Of a DNA stretch of 64,000 nucleotides, positions 42,465-51,429 are shown piece by piece. How positions within the stretch are numbered: position 1 is the stretch's first letter; the number at the start of each line of letters is the position of its first letter. Source of the stretch: Verrucomicrobiota bacterium (GTDB lineage Bacteria > Verrucomicrobiota > Verrucomicrobiia > Opitutales > Opitutaceae); contig JAEWQP010000028.1 of NCBI GenBank assembly GCA_023399155.1, positions 62,001 through 126,000 of the forward strand, given 5' to 3'. The notes under the pieces were generated by a model. That model saw only the letters and a program-made list of their open reading frames with translations. It did not search any database and was not told the origin of the DNA. The translations under genes were made by a program, and so were the position numbers.

Positions 42465-42593
42465 TCAGCGCTGGACGAGCGCGAAGCAGAGCCCGAGAAC
42501 CACGGGCAGGCTGGCGAGGCTGCAGAACATCCAGGCGCTGGCGCTGCGGGACCAGGTGTTGCGACGGGAGATGGAGGTCTGGGGATTTGTCAT
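42465..42593 (-). CDS. Small hypothetical membrane protein, 42 residues
   Basis: ATG at 42591-42593, TGA at 42465-42467. It begins MTNPQTSISRRNTWSRSAS, then one hydrophobic helix (about 20-39: AWMFCSLASLPVVLGLCFAL) and ends VQR. A polar N-terminus with arginines before a single helix fits a small inner-membrane protein. Upstream spacing shows only a weak GAGG about 19 nt from the ATG. Its 3' end overlaps an imperfect tandem repeat (42440-42485: two units starting CCTCAGCGC). No homologue known to me; it may be chance, as the helix is made of common codons. Confidence 0.4.
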   Translation of the reverse strand: MTNPQTSISRRNTWSRSASAWMFCSLASLPVVLGLCFALVQR

Positions 42594-42904
42594 GGGGTGA
42601 TCGCAGAAAGTACCTCAGCAATCGGCGAAGCGGCGCGGGTGTCAAACCTCGGTTCCGGGAAAGTTCCGAATTTACTTAAAAAAGATGTTAGCACCGTTGA
42701 ATACACCTGTATCCGTGCAATCCACAATACACCCCGGTTGGATGGGAATCTTATCCCGGTGCACGGGATGGCGCATCCAGGAGTCGCGATGGGGCCGGCG
42801 CGGTGCGACCCGGGGAAGGAAAGCTGTATCCACCAAAGCAAACGCCCTCCCGGATTGGAGAGGGCGTCGTGAACCGTGCGGCACGGCCGCGTCCGGCCGG
42901 TCGT
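42594..42904. other. Intergenic region downstream of the tail-specific protease
   Basis: 311 bases. The AT-rich stretch 42665-42700 (TTACTTAAAAAAGATG) contrasts with its surroundings and could hold the promoter of the small membrane ORF. The 3' part holds the prc terminator (separate entry). No gene seen. Confidence 0.5.
42832..42868 (-). terminator. Rho-independent terminator of the tail-specific protease gene
   Basis: On the minus strand: ACGCCCTC, loop, GAGGGCGT (8-bp stem), then TTGCTTTGG. It begins about 37 nt after the prc stop. The best intrinsic terminator in the window. Confidence 0.75.
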
Positions 42905-45112
42905 TCAGTTGCGATCAACCACTGTGGGATTTGTCCTCGGCTTGGTGAGCGCCGCCACCATCGCGTTGCTTTGCGTCCATTCCTTCGGCTCGGGGGCGAT
43001 CTCGATCGCATCGCGCAGCACGCGGAGGGCCTCACGCAGATGGACGTCGAACGGCTTCAGGTCCTTGTCCTCCTCGTCGGCGGAATCCAGCAGGTCCTCA
43101 GTCGTGGTGATCGGCTCGGGCGACTTGGCGACCGAGTCGAGCAGCACGTCGCGCTGAGCGAAATTGAGCGTGGCCAGCGCGTTCTGGCGCGCCTTCATCT
43201 CATCGCGGAACTTCTCGTCTTCGGCCTTCATCGCGCGCCGGGTCTCGAGATTGACGGAGATGTCCTTGCGCTCCTCACGCTGCCGCAGCCATGAGATGCG
43301 CGTCTTGAGGAAGTCGAATTCCTCGAGCGTGCTGACGCGCATGCCGGTGGCGTTGCGGAGGTGATCGCGCAGCATCGAATCGAGTTCGCGGCCGCGGATG
43401 CCCGCCGGCGCGATGGTGTCCCAGGGAAGCGAGTTCGGAAGATCGGCCTCGCCGATCGGCAGGAAATCCTCGATCGCCGGCAGCGCCACATCCGGGACCA
43501 CGCCCTTCTGCTGCGTCGACGCGCCATTGGGGAGATAGAACTTCTGGATCGTGAGCTTTGCGGCGCCCGCCCGGTTGCCCGCCAGGGTGGCACGGGGCAG
43601 GAACGTGCGCATTTCCAGCACGGCCTGGACCGTGCCCTTGCCGTGGGTCGAACTGTCCCCGACGATGATCGCGCGGCCGTAATTCTGCAGGGCACCGGCG
43701 ACGATCTCGGAGGCCGAGGCGCTGTAGCGGGAGGTCAGCACCATCAGCGGACCGTCGTAGGCGACTTTCGGATTCGCATCGCGCTTGTCGGAGATCTGCC
43801 CGAGCGAGTCGCGCACCTGCACGACCACGCCTTTCGGAATGAAAAGGCCGGTGAGGTCGACCGCCTCCCCGAGAAGCCCGCCGCCGTTGCGGCGCAGGTC
43901 GAGCACGATGCCGCGGACGCCCGCGGTCTTGAGCTTGGCGATGAGTTCCTCGACGTCGGCAGTGACGCTGTTCGATTCCGAACCGGAATCGCCGTCATCG
44001 ACCGGGCCGTAGAACGACGGGATGTCGATGACACCGATCGGCATGGTGCCACCTTCCTGCGTCGGGACCTCCTCGATCGACGCCTTGGCGCGCGAGGCGT
44101 TGAGCTGCACCACGTCGCGCACGAGCACGACTTCCTTCTGGACGGAAGCGTCCGCGGCATCGGCGGGGACGGTCGTCAGGCGGATCTCCGTGCCCTTCTG
44201 CCCGCGGATCATGTTCACGACCTTGCGCAGGCTCATCCCGATCACGTCGACCGGTTCGCCGGCCGCCTGTGAGACGGCGACGATCTTGTCGTTCACCTGG
44301 AGCTGCTTGGAGATCTGGGCGGGTCCGCCCGGGATGAGTTCCTTGACCACGCAGTATCCGTCTTCCGAGGACAGAAGGGCCCCGATGCCGACGAGCGAGA
44401 GGCGCATCGAAATGCTGAAGTCCTCGTACGTCTCCGCCGAGAAGAAGGTTGAGTGGGGATCGTAGAGGCGCGTGAGCGAGGAGAGGAAGATCTCCTCCAC
44501 GTCGCCGGCCTCGAGCTCGTCGAGGTTTTTGCGCATGCGCTCGTAGCGCTTCGAGACTGTCGTGCGCGCCTCCTCGATGGTCTTGCCGTTGAGCAGGTCG
44601 GGGATCAGTTCGAGCTTGATGCGCGCGCGCCAGAGGGCGTCCGCCTCCTCCGGCGCGGCGGGCCAGGCGGCCTCGCGGCGGCTCACCGGGAAGGTCTCGT
44701 CGGTCGCCAGGTCGATCGGCTTCCGGAGTTCGGCCAGCACCCAGTCCACGCGCGCCGTCGCCCGCTTGTGGTAGACGCCGAAGATCGCGAACGCGGGGCT
44801 GAGGTCGCCCTTGTCGCGCATGAGCGAGCCCAGCTGCGGCGCGAACTCCTCCAGGAATCGAGACTGGTCCTGCGCGGTGAAGAACATCCGCTGCTCGTCG
44901 AGGTCGCCCATGAAGCCCGTGATGAGCTTGCGGAACGTCTCGTCGGTGACCGGCGTGTTCAAGTAATGCACATGCTCGAGCAGCTGTACGAGCGTCCGTG
45001 ACTCCTCGGAAATCAGCGGCGTGGACGTGAACGTCCGGGTTTCCGTCCCGCAAAAGGAGACCGCCGGAAAAAGGGCGAGGCAGAGCGGGGCGAGAAGACG
45101 ATGGGGGAGCAT
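42905..45112 (-). CDS. prc: Tail-specific (C-terminal processing) protease, S41 family
   Basis: 735-residue periplasmic protease of the Tsp/Prc type, which degrades or trims proteins from the C-terminus. Signal peptide at 1-22 (LLAPLCLALFPAVSFCGT). Then the N-terminal Prc domain (about 40-230, with SRTLVQLLEHVHYLNTPVTDE and YDPHSTFFSAETYEDF), a PDZ domain (about 240-330) and the S41 core (about 350-560). The catalytic serine is in the family context TSRYSASASEIVAGAL, and the lysine lies in GKGTVQ. The C-terminal DUF3340-like region ends in a coiled-coil-rich stretch. ATG at 45110-45112. Stands alone; a 378-bp upstream gap separates it from the rhomboid-like gene on the same strand. Confidence 0.93.
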   Translation of the reverse strand: MLPHRLLAPLCLALFPAVSFCGTETRTFTSTPLISEESRTLVQLLEHVHYLNTPVTDETFRKLITGFMGDLDEQRMFFTAQDQSRFLEEFAPQLGSLMRDKGDLSPAFAIFGVYHKRATARVDWVLAELRKPIDLATDETFPVSRREAAWPAAPEEADALWRARIKLELIPDLLNGKTIEEARTTVSKRYERMRKNLDELEAGDVEEIFLSSLTRLYDPHSTFFSAETYEDFSISMRLSLVGIGALLSSEDGYCVVKELIPGGPAQISKQLQVNDKIVAVSQAAGEPVDVIGMSLRKVVNMIRGQKGTEIRLTTVPADAADASVQKEVVLVRDVVQLNASRAKASIEEVPTQEGGTMPIGVIDIPSFYGPVDDGDSGSESNSVTADVEELIAKLKTAGVRGIVLDLRRNGGGLLGEAVDLTGLFIPKGVVVQVRDSLGQISDKRDANPKVAYDGPLMVLTSRYSASASEIVAGALQNYGRAIIVGDSSTHGKGTVQAVLEMRTFLPRATLAGNRAGAAKLTIQKFYLPNGASTQQKGVVPDVALPAIEDFLPIGEADLPNSLPWDTIAPAGIRGRELDSMLRDHLRNATGMRVSTLEEFDFLKTRISWLRQREERKDISVNLETRRAMKAEDEKFRDEMKARQNALATLNFAQRDVLLDSVAKSPEPITTTEDLLDSADEEDKDLKPFDVHLREALRVLRDAIEIAPEPKEWTQSNAMVAALTKPRTNPTVVDRN

Positions 45113-45490
45113 GAGAAGTATCTGTCAGGAAAGCTGGCGGCCGAAGGGAAAACGATACGTCTCCACGCCGCATTTGGGCCGCGCAGAACAAACAAGAATA
45201 TCGGCTGGTTTCAAGTGTCGTTGAGGATCGCGTTCGCTCGAGGGTGGAACCCGGACGGGGCCCAGGCTGGGGCCGGAGACAGGCGGCAGGCTACCTCGGG
45301 TGGGCCCGCAGGACCCATTCCGTGGCAGGGCGGATATCCGAGGCGGGAAAGCGTCAGGGCCAGCCGGCCTGATGCAGAATGCCGAAGCAGCCTTGACCAC
45401 GGGCGAACATGACTTGAGCCAGATACCTGACTCCCGGGGCACGGCCGATCCCTGGGGCGAGGCCCCTGGCGGCGGCGGAATCGACGACGC
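45113..45490. other. Intergenic region upstream of prc
   Basis: 378 bases between two minus-strand genes. I see no gene, no strong hairpin and no repeat array. The AT-richest part (45180-45215, with TTGAAA on the minus strand) is the likely promoter zone, without well-spaced boxes. Confidence 0.4.
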
Positions 45491-46402
45491 TCAGCGCTTG
45501 TTGAGCGTGTCGCGGGCCTCGTCGAGCACCCGTCGCTCCTCGGCGGTCAACGCGCCGAAACCCTTGCTGTTGATCTTGTCCAGGATGCGATCGACCTCGG
45601 CGCGAATGTCGGCCGGCGAGGCGGACGACACGTTCACCTTGTAGTTCGAAGTCGTCACGGCGACGGCGACTTTCTTTTTCCGCTTCATCCAGGCGGGCAT
45701 CTCGATGCTCGGGGTGGCGCTCGGAAATACGGTGCCGCGCTGGAACACGAACCGATGATAGAGATAGCCGGCCAACATGCCGCCGAGAAGATTGCTGGGT
45801 GGGGTCGCGAAGCGGTCGCCCTGCAACTCGAAGAAAATGAACCCGAACACCGCCAGACCGGCGATGAACCAGGCCAGGTACTTGGGCTTGATCGTGACGG
45901 GGATGACGAAGGCGAGGAGAAACGAGATCGGCCGATCCGGGTGGATGCAGGCGAAGACCGTCAGGAGCGCGAGCACGATGACCGAGGCGCTGACGGCAAA
46001 CCCCGATCCACCTCGCAGGGCCGACGTGCCGAGCGTCAGCGTTGCACCCACGAGGACGGCCCCAGCCACGAGCGTCCAGAACCCACGCCGCCCGATCAGC
46101 GGGACGACGATGCGCGCGAACATGTGGATCATGATCGCGTTGAAAACCACGCTGATCACGCTCCAGCCGTCGATGCGCGCCTCGATCAGCGGGTAGGTCA
46201 GCAGAGTCCAGATCTCAAATGCCCGGATATTCGCCAGCGAGAGGACCACGTGGTCGAACAGGAATGCGGCTCCGCCGGGAACCCAGCTGCTCACGATCGC
46301 CTGCAGCACGAAGCCCACGACCACCGCGATGACCAATGGACGAGCGACCGCGGCATCGCGCGGCTCGTATTCGGTCTGCATGTAGTCGCGATCGTAAATC
46401 AT
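45491..46402 (-). CDS. Rhomboid-fold membrane protein, probably catalytically dead
   Basis: 303 residues with six hydrophobic segments (about 22-220) in rhomboid order: IWTLLTYPLIEA in the L1 region, a fourth-helix serine motif GGSG (131-134, Ser133) followed by FAVSASVIVLALLTVFA, and GGMLAGYLYHRF in the last helix. The catalytic histidine that should stand before LLGG is Asn204 (PPSNLLGGMLAGYL), and the WR and HxxxN oxyanion residues are also altered. The C-terminus (about 255-303, DIRAEVDRILDKINSKGF ... LTAEERRVLDEA) matches the small helical domain (DUF6576-like) attached to many Bacteroidetes and PVC rhomboids. So it is likely a rhomboid pseudoprotease. 58 nt downstream of ispG on the same strand. 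Confidence 0.8.
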   Translation of the reverse strand: MIYDRDYMQTEYEPRDAAVARPLVIAVVVGFVLQAIVSSWVPGGAAFLFDHVVLSLANIRAFEIWTLLTYPLIEARIDGWSVISVVFNAIMIHMFARIVVPLIGRRGFWTLVAGAVLVGATLTLGTSALRGGSGFAVSASVIVLALLTVFACIHPDRPISFLLAFVIPVTIKPKYLAWFIAGLAVFGFIFFELQGDRFATPPSNLLGGMLAGYLYHRFVFQRGTVFPSATPSIEMPAWMKRKKKVAVAVTTSNYKVNVSSASPADIRAEVDRILDKINSKGFGALTAEERRVLDEARDTLNKR

Positions 46403-46460
46403 CGGGGGTGGACAAGAGTACTTGGTCGGGGTCGCTTGACAAGAGCCGGCCCGAAAACCT

Positions 46461-48635
46461 CTAGACTGAATTCACCGGCGCCGGTTCCGGGTCGATCCAT
46501 TTCCCATGGGCCCGGATCAGATCGATCAGGCGCTGGTCCGCTTCCGCCGCAGGGATGCTGTACTGCACGCACTCCTTGCCGACGTAGAGATTGATTTTCC
46601 CCGGCATCCCGCCGACGTACCCGAAGTCGGCATCCGCCATCTCGCCGGGACCGTTCACGATGCAGCCCATGATGGCGATCTTCACGCCCTTGAGATGGCC
46701 GGTCTGCGCGCGAATGCGCTGCGTCGTCGACTGGAGGTCAAAGAGCGTGCGACCGCAGCTGGGGCAGGCGACGAACTCCGTCTTCGAAATCCGCGCGCCC
46801 GCGCCCTGGAGCGCGTTGTAGGTGAGGCGCGTGGCCCGGGCGAGGTCGGGCTCGGTTTCGATGCTGACGAGGTCGCCGAGGCCGTCGCAAAGCAACGTGC
46901 CGGTGAGGATGCTCGCCTCGAGCAGGCGGCTCAGGAACGCCGGCTCATGACGCACGGCGGTCGCCTGCGTGTTGCGTATCCACAGGGGCGCGGCGAGGCC
47001 GGCCGAATGAAGCGCCTCGGCCAGGCGTCGCCAGGCGCCCACCGCATGGGAGCCGCCGTGCAGGGGCGGGCACGCGAGCGTGATGATCGCATCGCGCGCC
47101 GACCTCAGCCTGTCCGCGAGCACGGGGACGTCCTCGGCCGACACGGCGACGATGGGCAGGGCGCGGGCGGCCGTGCAGTCGCACAGGAAGGTGGTGAGCG
47201 CGGCGGCATCGCCGGCGGCAAACGTGTGGGCAAAGGCGAGCGGCGCGCCGCGCGACCCCTCGGGTGACCGCGGCGCCATGCCCGGGGCGAGTTCGATGAT
47301 CAGGCGCTCGACCAGCCCGGAAAGAGCGGCGGCCAGATCCATCGCGCGCTCGAGCTCGTCCGCTGTGCGGGCGGCGACAAGCAGACCCTCGATCGGCGTA
47401 TCCTTTAATTGGTGACGCGCCGCGCGGACGGTCGCGACGAGCGACGCCGTATCGGCCGGGACCGGGCCCGCCGCGACAATGACGCGCGGCGGCTGCTCCA
47501 CGTGGACAGGCGCGTGCGCTCCGAAGGCGACCGGCGCAGGGGCGCGCCGCACGAAGGTGTAGGGATCGAGGGAATCGAAGGCGTCACTCGTGACGGGTGA
47601 CGCGTGACCCGTGGCGGAGCCGCCGGGCCGACTCGCGGCGGAACCGCCGATCTCCACGACCGGAGTCGCTCCCGCGGATGCGCCGGAGTTTCTCCCCAAC
47701 GTGTCATGAGTCACTGGTGACTCGTCACTTTGCCAGAGGCCCATCACCTTGTCCGCGAGGGCGCGGGCCACGGGGATCTCGTGCACGGAATCCTCGGTGA
47801 GTGATACGCGAATCGTGTCGCCCAGGCCGTCCAGCAGAAGGCTGCCGATCCCGATGGCGCTCTTGATCCGGCCGTCCTCGCCATCGCCAGCCTCGGTCAC
47901 GCCGAGGTGAAGCGGATAGTGCATGTCCTCCGCGGCCATGCGCTGCACGAGCAGACGATACGCCTGGATCATCACCTTCGGGTTGCTCGCCTTCATCGAG
48001 AGCACGATGGCGCGGTAGTCGTGCGACTCGGCGATGCGGATGAACTCCAGCGCCGATTCCACCATGCCCAGCGGCGAGTCGCCGTAGCGGTTCATGATGC
48101 GATCGGAGAGCGAGCCATGGTTGGTGCCGATGCGCATGGCGCGCCCGAGTTCCCGGCAGCGCGTCACCAGCGGCGAGAACGCCTCGTGCAGCCGCCCGAG
48201 CTCGCGATCGTATTCGGCATCCGAGTACTCACGGACCGCGAACTTCTTCCGGTCCGCGTAGTTGCCGGGGTTGACGCGGATCTTCTCCACGTGCTCGACC
48301 GCCTCCATCGCAACCTGGGGCAGGAAATGAATGTCCGCGACGAGCGGCACGTGCGCGAAGCCGGCCGCGCTGAACCGGGCGCGAATCTCGCGCAGGCAGC
48401 GCGCGGCGGCGGCGTTGGGCGCCGTCACGCGCACGATTTCGCAGCCGGCCTCAGCCAGGGCGATGGATTGTCGCACCGTGGCCTCGATGTCCTGCGTGTC
48501 GCTGGTGGTCATCGACTGGATCCGGATCGGGTGGCGTGCGCCGATCCCGATGCCGCCGATCATCACCTCCGCCGTGCGACGCCGCACGGTGTGAAACCGT
48601 GAGGCGCAGTAAGCGCTGGCGCCCGGGCTGCTCAT
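46461..48635 (-). CDS. ispG: 4-hydroxy-3-methylbut-2-enyl-diphosphate synthase, long form
   Basis: Penultimate enzyme of the MEP isoprenoid pathway, a [4Fe-4S] protein. 724 residues, the long three-domain form known from plants, Chlamydiae and some other bacteria. Seen: TIM barrel from about residue 20 (IGGIGIGARHPIRIQSMTTS, LVADIHFLPQVAMEAVEHVEKIRVNPGN, GSLSDRIMNRYGDSPLGMVES), a large insert domain (about 350-600), and the C-terminal iron-sulfur domain with CPSCGRTLFDLQ and MGCIVNGPGEMADADFGYVGG. ATG at 48633-48635; the frame is open 30 nt further. Within the linker before the insert domain lies a repeat-derived segment (separate entry). Fifth gene after uppS-cdsA-dxr-rseP. Confidence 0.96.
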   Translation of the reverse strand: MSSPGASAYCASRFHTVRRRTAEVMIGGIGIGARHPIRIQSMTTSDTQDIEATVRQSIALAEAGCEIVRVTAPNAAAARCLREIRARFSAAGFAHVPLVADIHFLPQVAMEAVEHVEKIRVNPGNYADRKKFAVREYSDAEYDRELGRLHEAFSPLVTRCRELGRAMRIGTNHGSLSDRIMNRYGDSPLGMVESALEFIRIAESHDYRAIVLSMKASNPKVMIQAYRLLVQRMAAEDMHYPLHLGVTEAGDGEDGRIKSAIGIGSLLLDGLGDTIRVSLTEDSVHEIPVARALADKVMGLWQSDESPVTHDTLGRNSGASAGATPVVEIGGSAASRPGGSATGHASPVTSDAFDSLDPYTFVRRAPAPVAFGAHAPVHVEQPPRVIVAAGPVPADTASLVATVRAARHQLKDTPIEGLLVAARTADELERAMDLAAALSGLVERLIIELAPGMAPRSPEGSRGAPLAFAHTFAAGDAAALTTFLCDCTAARALPIVAVSAEDVPVLADRLRSARDAIITLACPPLHGGSHAVGAWRRLAEALHSAGLAAPLWIRNTQATAVRHEPAFLSRLLEASILTGTLLCDGLGDLVSIETEPDLARATRLTYNALQGAGARISKTEFVACPSCGRTLFDLQSTTQRIRAQTGHLKGVKIAIMGCIVNGPGEMADADFGYVGGMPGKINLYVGKECVQYSIPAAEADQRLIDLIRAHGKWIDPEPAPVNSV
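47583..47729. repeat. Paired GTNAC 7-mer arms inside ispG (locus F)
   Basis: Left arm 47583-47614 (7-mers GTCACTC, GTGACGG, GTGACGC, GTGACCC) and right arm 47700-47729 (CGTGTCATGAGTCACTGG then TGACTCGTCAC). The arms are inverted relative to each other and the spacer is about 85 bp. The whole reads through in frame as about 50 residues between LWQSDE and SLDPYTFVRR of IspG, a place where the family has only a linker. Confidence 0.75.
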
Positions 48636-48765
48636 GGGCGGCGGACCGAGGCCACGCGGGCCCACGCGTCCCCGGGCTGACGCCCCGGGTCGCGGCGGTT
48701 ACGGGTGTTTTCCCATGCGGCAGTGTCCATGGCAGACCTGCAGCAAACGACCTCCGCAGCGAAGA

Positions 48766-50220
48766 TCAAGGCGCAGCCGGTTCGACCGCGGGATCCGGGG
48801 CGGGCGCCTCGGGCGCCGCCTGCCTGGCCGGAGCCGGGCCGCTGGTCATGCGATGGACCCGGATGACGTTGAAGTAGCTGACGTAGAGGACCATCGAGAG
48901 CAGAAGCACCATGAAGACGCTCTGCGTGGTCACCAGGACGTTGGGCGGAATAGCGCGACCCCGCAACTTGGCGATCGTCGCGAAAAGCATGTGGCCGCCG
49001 TCGAGCACCGGGATCGGCAGCAGATTGAAGATCGCGAGGCTGATGTTCACCAGGATGGTCAGGTAAAGCACGGCCCGGATGCCCGCCTGACTGGCGAGAT
49101 GAAACACGTAGATGATCTCGATCGGCCCGCTCACGTCCTTCATGCCGACGTCCGAGCGCGGATGCAGAAGGCTGGAAAGCGTCTGAATCGCCTGCGTGAC
49201 ATGGCGACTGATCTGGGTGAACGGATCGATGTGCACATCCTCGCTTGGCGGCACGAGGACCACGCCCAGCGAGGTCGCGGCACCCGGCCCGACACCGCGT
49301 TCAGGCACCGTGAGCGTGAGGGGCGCACCTTCGCGCAGAACGGAAAACGTGATCGGCTGCCCGCCCGACTTCTGGACAAGCTCGGCCACGGTCTGCGTGT
49401 TGTGCACGGGCACGCCGTCCACCGCGGTCACGCGGTCCTTGACCCGGAGTCCGGCCTGCGCACCGAGGCTCTTGGCCTCCACGCGGTAGACCACCGGCTG
49501 GAAATAAGGCGAGATGCCCACGCGACGGAACTTCTCATCTCCCGCGAGCTGCGGGTAGAGCGTCACGTCAAACACCCGGTCCTCGCGCTCGATGGTAAAG
49601 ACCGTGCGTCGCCGTCCGTCGCTTTCGCGACCGGTGCCGGTGACCACGCCATGCGTGACATCGTCCCAGCGCGTCGCCGTGCGTCCGTCGATTGCCACGA
49701 TGCGATCGCCGATCTGGAGTCCCGCGGAGGCGGCCGGGCTTGTCACGGGCGTGCCGTCCGGCAGCCGGATGGTGGGCGCCACGTACCCGATTCGTGTCGT
49801 GACCTCATCCGCGCCGACCGGCTGCTTGATCGCCCAGAGCACGCTGGCGAGGACAAACGCGAAGAGCACGTTGAAGACCGCGCCCATGACGGCGACGATC
49901 ATCTTGGAGGTGTAGCTGATGGGCGGGAGTTTCTCGGTCTCGGCCGAGGGCTCGCCCTCGATCCCGCGCATATCGGCGAGCTGCGGCAGGGCGACATAGC
50001 CGCCGAGCGGGATCCACGAGACGCGGTACTCCACGCCGTCGCGCGTCCAGCCGAAGATTTTCGGGCCGAACCCGATGGAGAACCGCTCCACCTTCAAGCC
50101 GCGGCGACGCGCGGCGAGGAAGTGCCCGAGCTCGTGCACAAAGATCGATCCGCCAAAAAACAGCACGATCAGCGCGATCGACCAGGCGTTTGAGAAAAGG
50201 GAGGAGATGAGTTCGGACAT
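48766..50220 (-). CDS. rseP: Site-2 intramembrane zinc protease RseP
   Basis: 484 residues. Cuts membrane-spanning anti-sigma factors and signal peptide remnants. Zinc motif HELGH at residues 29-33 in the first helix (FVHELGHFLAARRRG); LDG motif in the last part (IPVLDGGHMLF); two PDZ domains between about 115 and 320 (GLQIGDRIVAIDGR and GLRVKDRVTAVDGVPVHN). The long C-terminal tail is Pro/Ala-rich. ATG with AGGG upstream. 3 nt after dxr, so clearly co-transcribed. A candidate partner for the sigma/anti-sigma pair at the right end of the window (inference). Confidence 0.95.
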   Translation of the reverse strand: MSELISSLFSNAWSIALIVLFFGGSIFVHELGHFLAARRRGLKVERFSIGFGPKIFGWTRDGVEYRVSWIPLGGYVALPQLADMRGIEGEPSAETEKLPPISYTSKMIVAVMGAVFNVLFAFVLASVLWAIKQPVGADEVTTRIGYVAPTIRLPDGTPVTSPAASAGLQIGDRIVAIDGRTATRWDDVTHGVVTGTGRESDGRRRTVFTIEREDRVFDVTLYPQLAGDEKFRRVGISPYFQPVVYRVEAKSLGAQAGLRVKDRVTAVDGVPVHNTQTVAELVQKSGGQPITFSVLREGAPLTLTVPERGVGPGAATSLGVVLVPPSEDVHIDPFTQISRHVTQAIQTLSSLLHPRSDVGMKDVSGPIEIIYVFHLASQAGIRAVLYLTILVNISLAIFNLLPIPVLDGGHMLFATIAKLRGRAIPPNVLVTTQSVFMVLLLSMVLYVSYFNVIRVHRMTSGPAPARQAAPEAPAPDPAVEPAAP

Positions 50221-50223
50221 GAC

Positions 50224-51387
50224 TTACCCTGAGATCAGGCGATCGGCGGCGGCGCGGGCCTCCCGCTCGACGGCGAGGATTTCTTCCAAATTTGACGCTT
50301 CGTGCACGGGAATCGTTCCCAGGGACTTACGCACGATCGTGGCGATTTCAAGGAAGGGCAGCCGGCGGTCGAGAAACGCCGCGACCGCGACCTCGTTGGC
50401 GGCGTTGTAGACTGCAGTGGCGGTTCCGCCCGCCTCGAGCGCCTCGCGCGCCAGTTGCAGGCACGGGTAGCGTGAGACATCGCAGGGGCGGAAATCGAGC
50501 CGCATGGCCTGGGAGAAATCCAGCGTCGGCACCACGCCGGGCGCGCGATCGGGATGCAGCAGCGCGTGCTGGATGGCGAAGGTCATCGAGGGCGGCGAGA
50601 GCTGCGCAAGGATGGAACCATCGACGAACTCGACCATCGAGTGGACGATGCTTTGCGGATGCAGGACGACGTCGATCTGGACCGGCGCGACATTGAACAG
50701 CCAGCGCGCCTCGATCACCTCGAGGCCCTTGTTGGCCATCGTGGCGGAGTCGACCGTGATCTTCGGGCCCATCGACCAGTTGGGGTGAGCGAGCGCCTGC
50801 TCCGGTGTGACGTGTGCGAGCTGCTCGAGCGGCGTGTCGCGAAAGGCGCCGCCGGACGCGGTCAACATCAGGCGCCGGATGTGCCGGGGCGTCGCGCCGT
50901 CGGTGCACTGGAAGATGGCATTGTGCTCACTGTCGACGGGAATGAGGCGCACCCCGCAGGCACGGGCCGTCTCCGTGACCAGGTGCCCGGCGAGCACCAG
51001 GATTTCCTTGTTTGCCAGGGCGATGGTCTTGCCGGCGCGGACCGCGGCGAGGGTGGGGCGCAACGCGGCCGTGCCCGACGAGGCGACCAGCACCACGTCC
51101 GCGCCGGTGGTCGCGGCGAGTTCGGTGACGCCCTCGATTCCGCGGTGGAAGCGAGTGCCGGCGGGAAGACGTGTGGCCACGCGCTCGGGCGAGGCGTCGG
51201 CCCCGGGTTCGAAGAGGCCGACGTGCGGCACCTTGAAGCGCTCAGCGATCGCCGCCAGCGCGTCGAGCCGGCTGCGCGCCGCGATTCCGACGAGTTCCAG
51301 CCGGTCGGCATGCCGCTCGATCACCCGCAGCGTGCTCGTGCCAATCGAACCGGTGGCACCGAGCAGGACAACACGACGGCGGGACAT
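50224..51387 (-). CDS. dxr: 1-deoxy-D-xylulose 5-phosphate reductoisomerase
   Basis: Second step of the MEP pathway; NADPH- and metal-dependent. 387 residues. NADPH motif GATGSIGTSTLRVIE at the N-terminus, ALANKEILVLAG, PVDSEHNAIFQC (metal ligands), LTASGGAFRDTPLEQL, WSMGPKITVDSATMANKGLEVIEARWLF and HPQSIVHSMVEFVDGS. The leader has no Shine-Dalgarno. 42 nt after cdsA. Confidence 0.97.
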   Translation of the reverse strand: MSRRRVVLLGATGSIGTSTLRVIERHADRLELVGIAARSRLDALAAIAERFKVPHVGLFEPGADASPERVATRLPAGTRFHRGIEGVTELAATTGADVVLVASSGTAALRPTLAAVRAGKTIALANKEILVLAGHLVTETARACGVRLIPVDSEHNAIFQCTDGATPRHIRRLMLTASGGAFRDTPLEQLAHVTPEQALAHPNWSMGPKITVDSATMANKGLEVIEARWLFNVAPVQIDVVLHPQSIVHSMVEFVDGSILAQLSPPSMTFAIQHALLHPDRAPGVVPTLDFSQAMRLDFRPCDVSRYPCLQLAREALEAGGTATAVYNAANEVAVAAFLDRRLPFLEIATIVRKSLGTIPVHEASNLEEILAVEREARAAADRLISG

Positions 51388-51429
51388 GGAAGGTGGCGAG
51401 AGACTGCGTTCGGGCGGGGCGGTGAGGCC

